Shown in pieces: positions 30,401-42,584 of a DNA stretch of 64,000 bases. The notes below the pieces were generated by a model that was not told the origin of the DNA, did no database searches, and was given only the letters and a program-made list of their open reading frames with translations. Within the stretch, counting starts at the first letter, position 1. Every line of letters starts with the position of its first letter. Made by a program: the position numbers and the translations under genes. Source of the stretch: Rhyacophila brunnea (lineage: Eukaryota > Arthropoda > Insecta > Trichoptera > Rhyacophilidae); NCBI GenBank assembly GCA_022495005.1, contig JAGYXB010001411.1, forward strand, positions 186,001 through 250,000, given 5' to 3'.

Positions 30401-33400
30401 TATTTATTTTGTTTTATGACTAACTTGAATTCGAACACTCATTAATATTCATTATTATGAGATTTTGTAGGCTAAAAAACTATTTATTCAATTAACGAAT
30501 TGTTTTTATTATTAAATAATCTGAAAATATGACCGTCAAAATGACAACAATAAAATTAATAGATATTGTTATGTATTGCTTTTTAAAATATTTATTTATA
30601 AAATGTTTTGTTTATTACTATCTTTTCAGTCTATGGTGGCCTTTCTTTGTTGTCCTGTTTTACGTGTTGGCCCCCCTGCCTACGTTAATAGCACGCCACA
30701 TGGTGGACTCAAGTGGCACCACCTCATGCATGGACAGTACCATATTTATCACAATGGGCATCGTGATTAGTACGTTCGCCTTGCCTATCGTCCTAGCCAG
30801 GGCACCTAGTGGTACAGACTCGACAGTGGTGAGAGAGTTACAATATTTTTTTTTTCACCATGATGACCTTTCCATACGTTAACAGATATTTTTGGTGCTG
30901 AATTTCTCAAATTTCATTCCATTCTATGAATTATTAAAATGTACAGATATTGTTAGATAAAATCTGAAACAACCCATTGAAATGCACGAAATGGTGAAAA
31001 CCAAACACTTAATCATATTTAAAATTTTTAAAAAGTTGAAATTACTATCCTTTTCACTGCCAGCTAATTTTTCCTAGGTGAACATTTGTAGGCCAGCTAT
31101 TTTTGGAATAAAATAAATCCCTTAAAAAATATGAAATAGAAAGAGAATAGATATTTGTGAAAACTTACCAAATCAACTTGTTTCTCGAGTTTATCGTGAA
31201 TATTTTCACACTAAAATGATAAATATTGTTTAGAAAATATACACAAAAAATTTATTCTGAGGTTATGATCAGGCTAATAATTGAATTTTATGATATTATT
31301 TATTATAGGGAACACAATAAAATACCTATAAATAAACATTGATAAAGATGAAATCCACATCGGAAATAAATGGTAAATTTTCACTATGGAAGTAAATTGT
31401 TCTCACTTCTCAATAGCTTATGTATCGAAGGAAAATACATTTTGCCTTTCTTTGAGGTTAAATTAATCAAAAGGATATTTTAACTTAATATGTAGTACTG
31501 TACATATTATGTTGAAACAATAATATGATATAGTATATAAATATGAATAAATTCATTAAACAAAATGATCAAGTTAATGGAATATTATACAGGGTGTTCG
31601 CCGGGAAGTTTTACTACTTAATTTTATATAACTTTATGGAAAATGAAAACAAAATGGTTTAAGAGCGTACATAAGTGAAACGGCAAATAATTTTCAAGAC
31701 TATGTGAAACGATATTTCGGTCGCATTGCCATTCGGAGAGGGATAGTCGACCTGTTTGCACGTCAATTTCTTTTGTGATGGAGTCGTCTGAATATATTAT
31801 TCTTAAATCGTGTAAAGATGACTTAAAAACGTTCCGCATGTACTTGAAAAAGAAAACATGTCAATGAATAGACTATTATTATTACGAATATAATAATAAA
31901 CATAACATAAAAAGGATGCATGTTGAATTTTTATGACAAATTATATTTCGTTCGGTTCGTGTCATTTGCACCCGCGACCCGCAATCCGCGCATCGCCTAG
32001 TCACGATCTTTTTAGACCATGCCTCAGCTGAGGTAAGTTGCTGAAGTGTTTCTGGTTTGTTAGCATAAACTTTGCTCTTTAGATATCCCCACAAAAAGAA
32101 TTTCGGGGCTATTAAATCCGGCGACTGTGGAGGCCAATCGACATCACCATTTCTTGAGACAATTTGTTGTGGAAACAGATCTCTCAGTAATGCCATTGTA
32201 ACATTGGCTGTATGTGAAGTGGTATCATCTTTTTGGAACCACATGTCAGCCAAACCCAAAGCATTCATTTCGGGTGTCAAAAAGTTGTCAATCATGTTAC
32301 GATAACGTTCTCCATTAACAGTTACCGTAACACCACGTTCATCTTTAAAAAAGTAAGAGCCAATGATTCCTCCAGACCACATAACGCACCATACAGCCAC
32401 TTTTATGGATGCAAAGGTAACTGATGAATAATTTGGCCTCTAATTGGCTCTTTCTTTAAAATCATTCACTAATCGATAAATAGTGGGTTTTGGTGGCACA
32501 TTATTTCTACCCAAAATTTTACATAATTTTCTAGTCGTCACAATAATTGATGGTTGATTTTGATAAATTTTTACGATGAAAACATTGGTTTATCGAATAT
32601 TTTTCCATAATAAATTTGCCAAGTCTATACTTCACGATTTCCAAATATAAACTGTCAAAATTCATTTTTACCAGAATGGCGACCAAACAAATTTGTAAAG
32701 CTTTCTGGCGATCACCCTGTAATTATTATATAGAACAGGGATGGCGAACCTTTTTACGTACGCGTGCCGAAATTTCCCAAATAATATTTTTCGACTGTCT
32801 GATGTGCCAAGCATTTTTTTATGGCGAAAATTTTTTTAAGTTTTCTAAAAAAATTCTATTAAAATGGTTTAAAGATTACAATTGAGTTATTGATATACTA
32901 TCTTTCACCGTATTTCTAGCTGAAGGCATATATCTTTTATTATTTGAATATTTTTTCCTTGTTTTCAAATTACTCAAAGAGATCATGGAAGCATTTAAAC
33001 CACTCTTCTGTCATATTATATTCTCCGTCACTGAGCGGTTTTCCACTTTTAGAGATTATGTTTGAGGTAAAATAAGAAGCAGTTATTATATTTGAATGAC
33101 TGCCGATAATTAATTTCATAAGGTTTGTTGATTGAATATTTTTATTTTTAATTCCCTAATCTTAAGGATCGACCTATGCAATTGTACATTTACATTAAAC
33201 GTAATGACTATTCTTTAAAATGATTTTCCTGCAATTTTTTATACAATGCGATTTGTCATTATTTATGCATGAATTTCGTCATTTCCGTTTCCGCACCGAT
33301 TGGTACCTAAACATAATATGAAAAACCAAAGAAAATACGCATGGACATATCCATCATTCATCCCCGTCATTATTTTTTAATTATATATATAAGTAAGTAC

Positions 33401-35937
33401 TTAAGTACTTATATATTTATTTGTAAAACTTTTTTATAAAAAAACATCTTTTAAACATATATAAAATAGTAATATTTCTTTTCTCTTCAAAATGAAACAT
33501 TCGCGTGCCATGCAAAATCATCTCGCGTGCCACCAGTGGCACGCATACCTTAGGTTCGCCATCCCTGATATAGAATACAGATAGAGAATATTTATTATAT
33601 AAATGGTATTTTTTTGTCTTCAAAAGTATTATCGTTTATTCAATTTTAAACTATCCTAAACCATAAAATTTTCAGGAAAGCGAAATTTAGAAATAACTAA
33701 CCTATACTTAATTCGATTTTAGTTCTGTAATATCGAAATATTAAAAAAACATTTTTTTTGTTTCAAATTATAATTAATTTTAGGGAATTTTTTCCAATTC
33801 CAAATTTATGATAAAATCAATACATTGGAAAATAATGTCACTTAGGATACTTAAGGGCCCACATGCTCAGCGTAGGTCAAAATGGAGCTTTTATGGTATT
33901 TTCAGAGATTCCTTAAACGTTGTAGATAATCTATTTATATAATTTTGAAGCCTTATTATCCTTTATATTTATTTTAAACATTTGAAGACTGCATAAAGTA
34001 TTTTTATCACATAAAATAGTATTCTTTTAAACCTCTCGATCTAATGTTTTAGAATATTGCAAAACACATACATATTGTGTCCTCACCGTAGATCGAACCC
34101 AAAACTCTCGGGTGAAAGGCTAGCGCCTTACGCACTGCACCACGAGAGCCGCAGTTTTATTATATTGCTATGTGAATGTCAGATATTATGTAGGTACCTA
34201 ACTACTCAAATAAACTACGTTTAAGTCAACTTGGAATCAATGGGTTGGGCGAATGGTTAATAACCTTTCATCGTAAAAATGTATGTTAGTGTTTTCTTCA
34301 TTCTGTGGAGGTCGATAAGCTCCGCTTACGAGCAAGCATGGTAATTTAATTATTTAAGGGGGATCCTTATGCCTAGCGGAAAAATGCGAAGCTTGCAATT
34401 TGAGATTTTTTTGATAATTTACAATTTCTACTGTATATACTGTATACATAAATATGTATCTGAAAACATTAAAAAGATATTTTTTTAAGTAAAAGATTAA
34501 CTTACAATTGTAAAAAAATGTAATAAATGAATGGTGTGAATTTTGACTAACGCAATGTGTGATGATGATTAATTTCCACCTTACTCATATAGAGGCCGAT
34601 ATATTTTTAAAGATTATTTGATTTATAAAATATATTTTTATTTAAATTTATCAAAATAGTGACCAATTCGTTAGGTATGAGGTGTTTGAGAGTGTAAAAA
34701 ACTTATAATGGCTCATCATCTTGAAGAATATTATATTTAGCTCCAATTTTAGTATATCTTTTTTTATCATTTAGTACTATCATGGATTTTTTACCCTTGT
34801 CATTTCATATAAAAAAGGCTAAAAAACCACAAAATACTATATTTGACATGTTTTCTTGATTCCACTGATATACAAAGTTAACTTAAAATACAATTAAATA
34901 GTGTAGGTCTACCAGTATGAATTTTATTGTCAGCTGAGTGAGGATGCCACATGGTAACATTAAATAGTTTTTATAGTGTGATGAGTTTAGTTCTAAATTC
35001 AAACGCCGGCCGATTTATGATATTATATCTACAGAAGAATTCAATATCTACATACAAATATTTAAAGGATTTATTTGAATTAAATGAATAACAAATGAGT
35101 TATATCAATTCGATGGCCAAGCGGGTAACATGTCGGTTTGTAATATCGTACGTTCCAAGTTCGAATCCTGGGTCTGGTGGAAAAAAATACATGTTGTTTT
35201 TCAATCTGTGTTTGGAACCTAATGGGTTGAGGATGTGGTTAACATCTGTTTCTTATAACAACAAAAATCTGTAAATAAAACCTCCACTCTTTGGAGCCCC
35301 ATAAATGATCTTATAAGGATCGGATGTGGTAAAATAAACTACGCCTTTTCAAGTGATCCCGCAGTTTTTCAGTTATTTTATACAGTTACAGTAACAGAAT
35401 CACAGAAACACCGAGGTATTGAGAAAATCACATACAGTGGAACCCCGATCTACCGTTCTCGCATAAATCGTTTTCCAGCATGGATTGTTAATTTTTGAAA
35501 GTCCCGTCAAACATCCATAAGAACAATGTTAAATAATCCCGCATGAACCGTTCCCCGATTTATTGTTTTCCTCGATCTATCGTCAAAATATTATGGTCTC
35601 GTCATAAATATTATGCCGATTGACTGTTTTTGTTGAATATTTTTCATTTCACTTTCGTAGAATTGTTTATGATACATATAGACCTTTCAGTCGTGTCGCT
35701 TTGTTTGCACAGGTCGGTCGGCGCTCAGGCTTGCCTCGCATCACGAATTTACATAATATAAGAAATACAAATGGAGGAAGTACTTGTGTTGAAAGTAATA
35801 TTAAATGACAATCTATTTTTCAGATCCAATGGGGAGCGTGCTGTTTGACATTAGCCGGCAATGTTGTTGTATATTTAACGATGCTCTTCTTCTTCTGGAC
35901 GCTCGACCATGACGACTCCGAATACAACATGTGGTGA
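27409..35937 (+). CDS. LEPROT: LEPROT / LEPROTL1 (endospanin) homolog, three exons, N-terminus missing
   Basis: Endospanins are small four-pass endosome/Golgi membrane proteins that control trafficking of receptors such as the leptin and growth hormone receptors; the yeast relative is Vps55. Exons seen: 27409-27483, 30630-30828, 35824-35937. Phases join (GA|T gives Asp) to 129 residues ending EYNMW. Order: hydrophobic helix LVTLAFAGSIGITLVILAC; LWWPFFVVLFYVLAPLP; GIVISTFALPIVLARA; IQWGACCLTLAGN, then a last hydrophobic helix and an acidic tail. Human LEPROT has 131 residues, so only about 5-6 N-terminal residues are missing. The first seen exon starts in phase 2, so an upstream exon must end in a split codon, probably Ala. 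AATAAA at 36084-36089 is a plausible polyadenylation signal. The introns are full of transposons. Confidence 0.94.
27575..27800 (-). repeat. dispersed repeat, inverted partner of 29960-30265
   Basis: Read on the minus strand it contains GAAAATTCAGAAGCCGCTGA, CTTGCACGAAAACACGTGCA and TACTGTCAGCAGTAAATC. The same order of matching, diverged motifs occurs on the plus strand at 29960-30265. The pair brackets 2.2 kb of LEPROT intron. Both give short open frames with a shared KIQKPLNFF stretch, but I do not recognise a protein. Confidence 0.55.
27960..28460 (-). repeat. tRNA-headed retroposon, minus strand
   Basis: The minus strand of about 28393-28455 is tRNA-like: GCCCACGGTGGATCAGAGGT, then CAGGTTTGAATTC as a B box. 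It differs from SINE families 1 and 2. The stretch below it (down to about 27960) may be its body, but I could not match it to another copy in this window, so the boundaries are a guess. Confidence 0.4.
28768..29578. repeat. foldback (hairpin) repeat, copy with enlarged centre
   Basis: The left arm begins GACATGCTCAACGTACGTCA then AAATGGAACTTTTATG. The right end closes with CATAAAAGCTCCATTTTGAC then ATACGCTGAGCATGTGGGCC. The arms pair over about 140 bases (for example CCTTAAACGTTGTAGATAAT against ATTATCTACAACATTTAAGG). The centre is longer than in the 48.4 kb copy and holds about 300 bases of other sequence. It lies in a LEPROT intron. Confidence 0.75.
29960..30265 (+). repeat. dispersed repeat, partner of 27575-27800
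   Basis: Contains TATCGTGCAAGTTGCAACTA, GTGAAAATTCAGAAACCGTT and ATACTGCCAGCAGTAAATCT, matching the inverted partner in order. It is open for 86 codons (29978-30238), but the translation is Cys- and Phe-rich without a family I know. It is likely a transposon end rather than a gene. Confidence 0.5.
31590..32719 (-). mobile_element. Tc1/mariner element with both TIRs and TA duplication
   Basis: The left end is CAGGGTGTTCGCCGGGAA and the right end TTTCTGGCGATCACCCTG, imperfect inverted repeats, with TA directly outside at 31588-31589 and 32720-32721. The length is 1130 bases. A decayed transposase runs on the minus strand inside. Two shorter relatives sit at 21570-21850 (opposite orientation) and 52560-52830 (same orientation). 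A separate hAT element starts only 16 bases after its right end. Confidence 0.88.
31950..32400 (-). pseudogene. decayed Tc1/mariner-superfamily transposase
   Basis: The minus-strand translation has VMWSGGIIGSYFF, then TVNGERYRNMIDNFLTPEMN, then FQKDDTTSHTAN, then DWPPQSPDLIAPKFFLWGYL, then KPETLQQL. This matches the C-terminal half of insect Tc1/mariner transposases that carry VNGxRY and WPPRSPDL motifs. The last catalytic acidic position after SPDL appears as Lys (APKFF where relatives have a PxDFF-type motif). The N-terminal half is broken. It cannot be active as written. It is antisense to the LEPROT intron. Confidence 0.85.
32736..33567. mobile_element. hAT-like non-autonomous element with perfect 8-bp TSD
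   Basis: It starts CAGGGATGGCGAACCT and ends AGGTTCGCCATCCCTG, a perfect 16-base inverted repeat. ATATAGAA flanks both sides (32728-32735 and 33568-33575), the 8-base duplication expected of hAT elements. The 832-base interior has no transposase. A related end (TTTAGGTTTGCTATCCCTG) is seen at about 48139-48158. Confidence 0.92.
33852..34062 (+). repeat. foldback repeat, one arm only
   Basis: Begins AAGGGCCCACATGCTCAGCG and runs through CCTTATTATCCTTTATATTT to CTCTCGATCTAATGTTTTAG. It matches the left arm of the 48.4 kb palindrome. A small deletion near 33900 removes the AGCATAATCCTGGAC segment seen in other copies. A truncated SINE follows immediately. Confidence 0.75.
34075..34152 (-). repeat. 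SINE family 1, head fragment
   Basis: On the minus strand: CGGCTCTCGTGGTGCAGTGC, then GGCGCTAGCCTTTCACCCGA, then GGGTTCGATCTACGG and the GAGGACACAATATGT-type start of the body. It stops after the tRNA-like head, so the body and A tail are lost. It lies in a LEPROT intron. Confidence 0.75.
35111..35344 (+). repeat. SINE family 2, near full-length copy
   Basis: A second tRNA-derived family. The head reads GATGGCCAAGCGGGTAACAT (A-box region), then AAGTTCGAATCCTGGG (B box). The body contains GTTTTTCAATCTGTGTTTG, AACCTAATGGGTTG, CCTCCACTCTTTGGAG, and ends GATCTTATAAGGATCGGAT. Copies occur at 47104, 54646 and 55791, and a weak 3' half at about 34238-34325. It lies in the last LEPROT intron. Confidence 0.8.
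35435..35746 (+). mobile_element. pogo/Tigger-type element, second copy, 3'-truncated
   Basis: The left end CAGTGGAACCCCGATCTACC follows TA at 35433-35434 and matches the end at 12145. The later part (GAATTGTTTATGATACATAT, CCTTTCAGTCGTGTCGCTTT, GGTCGGTCGGCGCTCAGGCT) matches 12757-12840. It stops just before the region that encodes the transposase start in copy 1. No right terminal repeat is seen. It ends about 80 bases before the last LEPROT exon. Confidence 0.75.
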
Positions 35938-38900
35938 GAAATTTGAAACGCGGAACACTCATCGATTGATGCCTCCACACCTTATTCGCATATTTTTTTC
36001 GGAGTGCTGTAGGGAATCGAATTTGTCCGGGTGCCAGTGTTTCCAAAACCAATCTGATGAAGATTATTAATCGAAGGGGGGGAAATAAATTGTAAATTGT
36101 TGCTCTACATTTATATTGCTAGAAAATAGTCTTTTGCATTCCAAAGTGTTGTATAAAGCAAACATTTTTAGCTTTTTGATTTGTGTAAAATGAAATATTA
36201 TAATCTTACTGTCGGCGGGGAAGCATCGGCATCTAGACAGAATTCGCCATTGTAAAATTTTGAATAATATGTGAATGAAAAGATGTAAAACGTTCTGCAG
36301 CGAAAACATGTGTACGATTTTTCCAGATAATAAAAATGTAATTATTAAATTTTTCAAAAGACATTTTTCAAATTACCATTAGTATTTTGATAATCCCATT
36401 TTAACAGCTTAGCAATGTTTCTTTCTGTCTTCAGTTTGGTACGAATACGTAAATTATTGTGTCAATTTAAAACTTGCGTGCTTTCCAAGGATGAAACATT
36501 TTAGCTAACGGTGACATTTTTGTTATGCAAGTTACGCGATTTGTTTGATGTTGAATTTTGTACCTCAAAAGATCCAAGACTGATTGCATCAATAAGCGTG
36601 ACTTCTCAGAGTCACCTCGATAATATGGTATTTAAAAATGAACAATATTGAAAATTTACATTGAGAAAATGAAGTATTAATCGTATTATGTGCTCAAAAT
36701 TATGAATATCTTCTATCCCACACTGTTTTGGTAAAGTCTATACTTTTGGAACATGTGCTACGTATTATAGTACTCGCGATATAAATATACATTTGAAATG
36801 CAAATTTGTAACTCCAAATAACTTAATATGTAATTACACATCCTTGCTTCAATGTTACAATGTTGTATGTTACACATTTTTAGGTTACACTACATACATG
36901 GTTATAGTATAATTTTGTATACTGAAGTATATTATATAACAATGTGGACATCTTTTCGGCATTTATCTGAATTATATTGTTTTATATCATTTAGCCATTT
37001 TGTCAATAATTCCTGGAAATGTAACATTCAATCTTATAATATTGAAGTATCGCTATGTTAAATAAACAATATCTCGATGTAACGTTTTCTAGGTTATATT
37101 ATTTCTTATTATAGTTTTCCAAATAATTCATGTAAAAATATTCTTACGAAAAACAGATTTTTTACATAATACATAGTAATATTGAAACAATACACATTAT
37201 AATATTAGCTTTATGTTTAGCTGTAAGATGCTTTTTATATTAAATGTGATGGTAGCTTCACCACGTTTTTAGTTATAGGTCAATTGTATCCAAAATACTG
37301 TTTTTTTTTTCATATATTTTTTTTCGAAACATTGCCATAATGTAATAATTAAAAAAAATATGGTTGTGATCGTTTTTCACAATATTATATATGTAATCCA
37401 CAATAAAAGTAACAGATTTTTGTTTTGTTTATGTTAAACATCGGTAATTCGCCATCTTTTTTTCGGTTTGTGAAAGGAGTAACTTAACGATTTAAAATTT
37501 TCCATCATTTAGATAACTTTTGTCCATTAATATAGGTTATTTATAAATGAGTCATATATTCCCAATGCATGTGTTTTATTACAAAGGTAAATTACCTACT
37601 CTTATTATGGTGATAATGTACAAAAAATTTGATTAGCTAAGCTTGCCTTTCGAACGCTGCCATGGTAGTCGACATCTCCCTAATGTGATCGGCCCAAAAA
37701 TATCTGAGAATCCATTTTGTTCTTAAAAATAGTAATAGATAACTCGATCATAAAATGTATTTAAAAAATGTTTGTAATCGATGATTAAAAGTTTTAATTG
37801 TTTTACATGTTGTGTTGAAAAACATTGTGAATCATTAGGAAAATAGCAATAATATGTCGTGTCTAGTCCAGACCAATATTGTATTAAAACTGTATACACA
37901 CCATTGATATACTACTGGATGAATCATATGCTTCTTAAAATGACGCCCGATTTTCAGCGACTCGGCCAGTGTTAAAACTTACTGTTTTAATATCAGCGGA
38001 CTTAACTCGATATAAGCTCACTTAATATTTGTCTCGAAAACGACCTGGCAATAATTATGAGTAAGCCCGATCTAGCTTGCATCTTACTCTAATAGCCAGC
38101 GCATGACGACTTGCTCTGTCCGCTCAGACATGAATTTTTGGTAGCTTGCAAGCTATGGGTTGCAGACACTCACCCTTAGGGTCACTATTCCAAGAATGCA
38201 AATTTAGTTTTACAGCCAGGGTAATACGGGTGAAATTCGGGAATCCATGTTAACGGTCTTAACGCATTATACCTACAAGGAAATATTATAAGACGATATT
38301 TGTAATATCTTCTTTTGTGGTACATTTTTAAAATGACACTTGTATGGGAACTCCTCATCTAGTAGTATATCAATGATACACACTTACTTAGCGTATGTCT
38401 GCTGCTTAGATAAAGCATATGGACACGACACGGTGGCTCGAAGAATCTCGGTTATTCACGTGTACTTGCGTCTTCCCAGTTTATTCCAGTATTCTGTACC
38501 TTTATGATATACACTCTTTGGATGGTATTGAGTGGCAGGACATAATAATCATTTGTGTAAATACATTTAAAATGTATACTGACAACCCTGTGGCCATATA
38601 TGGTGCGAAAATTTTACTGTTTCACCGGAAGTAGCGATGTGGACGCTCATTGAGTTTCAAATAAATGATTGTGCATGTGCATCTGTGTATTAGCAAAAGT
38701 TTATAATGTATTGTATAATTTGTGTGCAGACATAATATGTATATATTGGTCTGAACTAGGCCCTAGGTCACAAATTGTGAAACAAATAGATATTGTTTTC
38801 ATTGGGAGACAGTTATTTATTTTGTTTGTAGTTTTTTATACGCTACCTGAAAATAAATCTTAACGATAGCTATAGATTTTTCCTTAAACAAAGTAAGTTT

Positions 38901-39338
38901 AATTACAATTTTTGTTCATAAGCAGAGCAAATGGGCCTCCATAAGGTGGATGTTATATAAGCATACTTTTATAAGGAATGGTTGTTGGCCATTCACTTTT
39001 TCAATTGTGTTGGATGGATGGAATGTGAGATTCGAATTTGTAACCATGGCTTCAGAGACTGCACCGTGGGGATCACGGGTAGCCAGTTAATAACATCAAA
39101 GAATAATTATATTGTCCACTGGTTATCTGATGTTATATTTTTTTCATAATTCTTCCAAAGGTTTTATTTAATATCAAAAATCAGCAAAAATCATACTATG
39201 TAATTTTTGCCCATAGTATTCTGGAAAGCATCTGACATGTACTGAATAAAAATGTATTTTAAAACATTTAGGAGAATGAAATATTGTCATTTTAAACACG
39301 TAAGTATGTACTCCCACTTTTCATTATTTTTTCAACAG
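35938..39338. other. LEPROT 3' UTR and gene-free spacer
   Basis: A polyadenylation signal AATAAA lies at 36084-36089, about 150 bases after the LEPROT stop. Beyond that I see no gene, no clear terminal repeats and no SINE for over 3 kb, the longest repeat-poor stretch in the window. Several short open frames (for example 38419-38634) have no recognisable content. Confidence 0.45.
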
Positions 39339-40157
39339 GTTTATTGAATGGAATGACAAAAAATTACAAACCTTTGGAAGAATTGTTGACGTCTTTGGAA
39401 GAAATCAGTGAAGCTTCTTAATTAATTATTACAGAATAAAATAGTTCTATCTTGATATGAATGTCCGTAAAACTTCCCTATAATACTACTAAGGGATTTT
39501 TTAAAATTATTTGTGGGTATTGATCGAAATTTTTGGAATCTTTTATACATTGGCAGTGCAGTAAAACTATTTTATTACTAATTATTAATGATACATATTA
39601 TGAGTTAATTTAGATCAATTATTACTTTTGTTGTCGCTTTGTGAAATTGCAAAAATGGCACTTAATCTCAATTGGATTACTACGAATAGGTAAAGTTTAA
39701 TTTAATATTTTCCCTGATAATTGTAATTTTTATTTATTTATACATTATGTACACATTTTATGACTGCTTACTGTGTTCCCGTGAGGAACTCTTTATTTAT
39801 TTTTTAATTTTTAGATAATTATTATAATTGAATGTTTTGATATTGTTTCATAGTATCTTTCTTTTAATTTTCTGTTATTTTTCGTTAAGTAAAAGGCTTA
39901 AATATATAAAATTGTAGGTTTAAATAATAAAATAGCAACCATTTATTTGGGGCTTAATATTTTGTAACAATAAAAGGGATGTATGCATACTATTATGTAA
40001 AAATATATGAGAATAAAGGCAAGTTAATACCCAAATTGTGTTTTATTACCTGTAAATTTTGAAAGAAAGGTTTAGAGAATCCAGGCGGTAGAATTCCCGG
40101 GCCGGCAAAATATCCAATTTTATAATATTTAATTTAATTACATCGATTGTGGTTTTC

Positions 40158-40880
40158 TGACTTCCAAAGCAGAATGCAGGAAGTTGCTGAAGTAAGCAAC
40201 AAAGGCTTGAGAATAAGTGTAACAAAGATGAAAGTCGTGTACAACTGCTTTGCGGGTCAAAAAGAGATCCTCATCAATGGCACTCAGCTCGGACAAGTGT
40301 AAAACTACATCTATCTGGGACAACAAGACGTGTCTATAGATGGATGTATATTTGATGAAATTGTCCGCAGAGTAAAGCTGGGCTGGAGTGTTTTTGGCCG
40401 CCTGAATAATGACTTCAAAAGTGACCTCCCACTCTGGCTAAAGCGCAAAGTATTCAACCAGTATGTGCTTCCCGTAATCACGTATGTGTGTGAAACATGG
40501 ACCCTAAGTAAGAGAGAGATCCAGAAACTTAGAGTCGCACAACGTGGTATGGAGAGGTGCATGCTGGGCATAATGCAAAAGGACAAAAAGAGGAATGAGT
40601 GGATTAGGAAACAGACGGTGTAATAGAGTTTGTTAAAAACCTCAAATGGAAATGGGCTGGACACAGCTCAAAAAAAGGACAATCGTTGGACAAATCTAGT
40701 CATCTAGTGGTACCCAAGAGGTACAAAACATCCGTAAGGTAGACTTAGACGCCGCTGGATCGATGAAATGATTAAGTTCTGCGGAAGTACGTGGCAATGC
40801 AACGCACAGGACTGACAGAAGTGGAATCAGCTTGGAGAGGCCTTCGTCCAGCAGTGGATAGATTCAGGCTGATGATGACG
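40158..40880 (+). pseudogene. RTE-like LINE, C-terminal end of ORF2
   Basis: The translation reads through NCFAGQKEILINGTQL, then (after a stop) NYIYLGQQ, RRVKLGWSVFGRLNNDFKS, LKRKVFNQYVLPVITYVCET, WTLSKREIQKLRVAQRGMER and MLGIMQKDKKRNEWIRKQT. After a stop it continues with KWKWAGH, RRRWIDE and AFVQQWIDS. This order is the end of the reverse transcriptase and the C-terminal tail of RTE-type non-LTR retrotransposons. The endonuclease and the RT core are absent, and there are several stops. It is a dead 5'-truncated copy. Confidence 0.9.
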
Positions 40881-42000
40881 TCGACTGAATGTTGTCTTGA
40901 ATATAATTAACTATAAAGTACATAACCTCGGAGCATAGACAATATACACCGTCAGAGGGCGGGACTAACTGAAGGGTGGTAAACTCAGAATGAACACTAT
41001 ATATCAGGAGTGGCCACACTTTTGTTTTCTAGGATTGACTAGTTGAAAAAAATATTTTTGGCGATCGACTGATATCACTTGTAATTATATCATGCGAGAA
41101 CAATAAAACCCCATTTTTTATAATTCAAATATGTATTTTGAAAACAGATATTTTATACATATAAAAAATAACGATACAGAAACATCGAATTAACGACAAT
41201 AATATAGGTACTTTTTAATAAGTAATATTATTATGTCTTTCACTTCTAAAAAAATTAAGTAGGTAAGGTGAATCGGAGTAAGTGTGACATAGAATTTAAT
41301 GAGATGAATTTCAACCTGGTTCATGATGAATAGGTATGTTTTAAACAGTTGAAAACTTTACCATATGATCTACAATATCATTACAATTAATATGTACAGA
41401 AGGAACCCACCGTATATCTTACTATAATACGACATTTTAATATTTTTTGATTACTAGTCAGTTTTTACACTTACCCCAACATTGGGGTAAGTGTAACTAA
41501 ATTCACCATTATTACAAAAGTTCTTCAAAACCATAACGTATTACATGCATAGAAAGGTAATATATCATTTAATGGATATTGATTCTTAAATTAAAACTTT
41601 TGTATAGATTTTCAACAAAAATGATCTCTATCATTTTTTTGGGGTAAGTGTGTCATACTAATGTATGTAGAGCTAGTGATGTCCCGAAACAAAAATGACG
41701 TTTTTTATTAGGTAGGTACTTAATTATTTAATGTGGTTATCTCAGACACAGGAGTGGTAGGTAAATCAATCAAAGGCTTTTGAAGATTAACTTATAATTT
41801 TATTCGTCTCGAAAGAGCATAAATACAAAGTATACAATACAGGAATGCAGAGTAACCCTAAAAATAGTCAGTACTTACATGACAAAGACGTAAGCACTTA
41901 CAGTAAAATCAAAACGATAAAGAGGTTTGTCGATTGTGTGCGGCGTGAGAATAAGTGTACGAAAGAATGAGTTAAATTTGAAATGTTATAATAGCTTCAC

Positions 42001-42226
42001 CAGGGCTCGAAATGGAACGGAACGCACCGGAGCGCCGTTCCGGCTCGTGAAATTTGTAAATTTATCGCTCCGTCTCGTGGAAAAAATATGTTGACCATCT
42101 GAGCTAGATAGGCCATAGGATAGAAAATCTGACACACTTATTTTTATAAAATACACATACGATTTGATGACTATGTAAATATTTGTCGAGCGCTCCGGTT
42201 CGTAAACTTTTCCATTTCGAGCGCTG
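42001..42226. mobile_element. hAT MITE with perfect 8-bp TSD
   Basis: It starts CAGGGCTCGAAATGGAACGG and ends CTTTTCCATTTCGAGCGCTG; the ends are inverted repeats. AGCTTCAC flanks it at 41993-42000 and 42227-42234. Inner GGAGCGCCGTTCCGG and GAGCGCTCCGGTTCG are related to each other and to a lone end at 44449-44481. It is 226 bases with no coding. Confidence 0.9.
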
Positions 42227-42584
42227 AGCTTCACCAAGAATTAATAGGGTAAAACATAATTTTTTTTAGCTCGAAACAGTGAGCATTAACAAACAGTTGA
42301 TGACATTTAATATACCTAACATGATTATTTTCGTATTATTAAAAAATTAAATAACACTCAGCAAAAATAAATGTGGATACAAATACAGAGTAAGATATAA
42401 AAGAAAAAATAATAATTAATACACAAAAACATTAAATCTCTAGTAACCTTTTGGGTCTCATTCTCGAATCATTCTTTCGTTTAATGTACTTAAAATTCAA
42501 GTTAAGTGCTTACTTACAAAACTATTTATTCTAACTTAATTAAGTATTTCGAATTGCAATATTTGAAATTGCATGACTAGGTAC

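Noticed and set aside
30838..30882. Extension of LEPROT exon into the downstream open frame
   Set aside because: The frame runs past a GT donor at 30829, and the family alignment continues exactly at 35824, so the exon ends at 30828.
38419..38863. Two short plus-strand open frames as a small gene
   Set aside because: Cys- and Ile-rich translations with no splice or family support, in AT-rich spacer.
40138..40664. Minus-strand open frames over the LINE fragment
   Set aside because: They are antisense shadows of the clear RTE-like ORF2 translation on the plus strand.
40997..41060. hAT element starting CAGGAGTGGCCACAC
   Set aside because: The end looks hAT-like but no inverted partner or target duplication was found, so no element was called.
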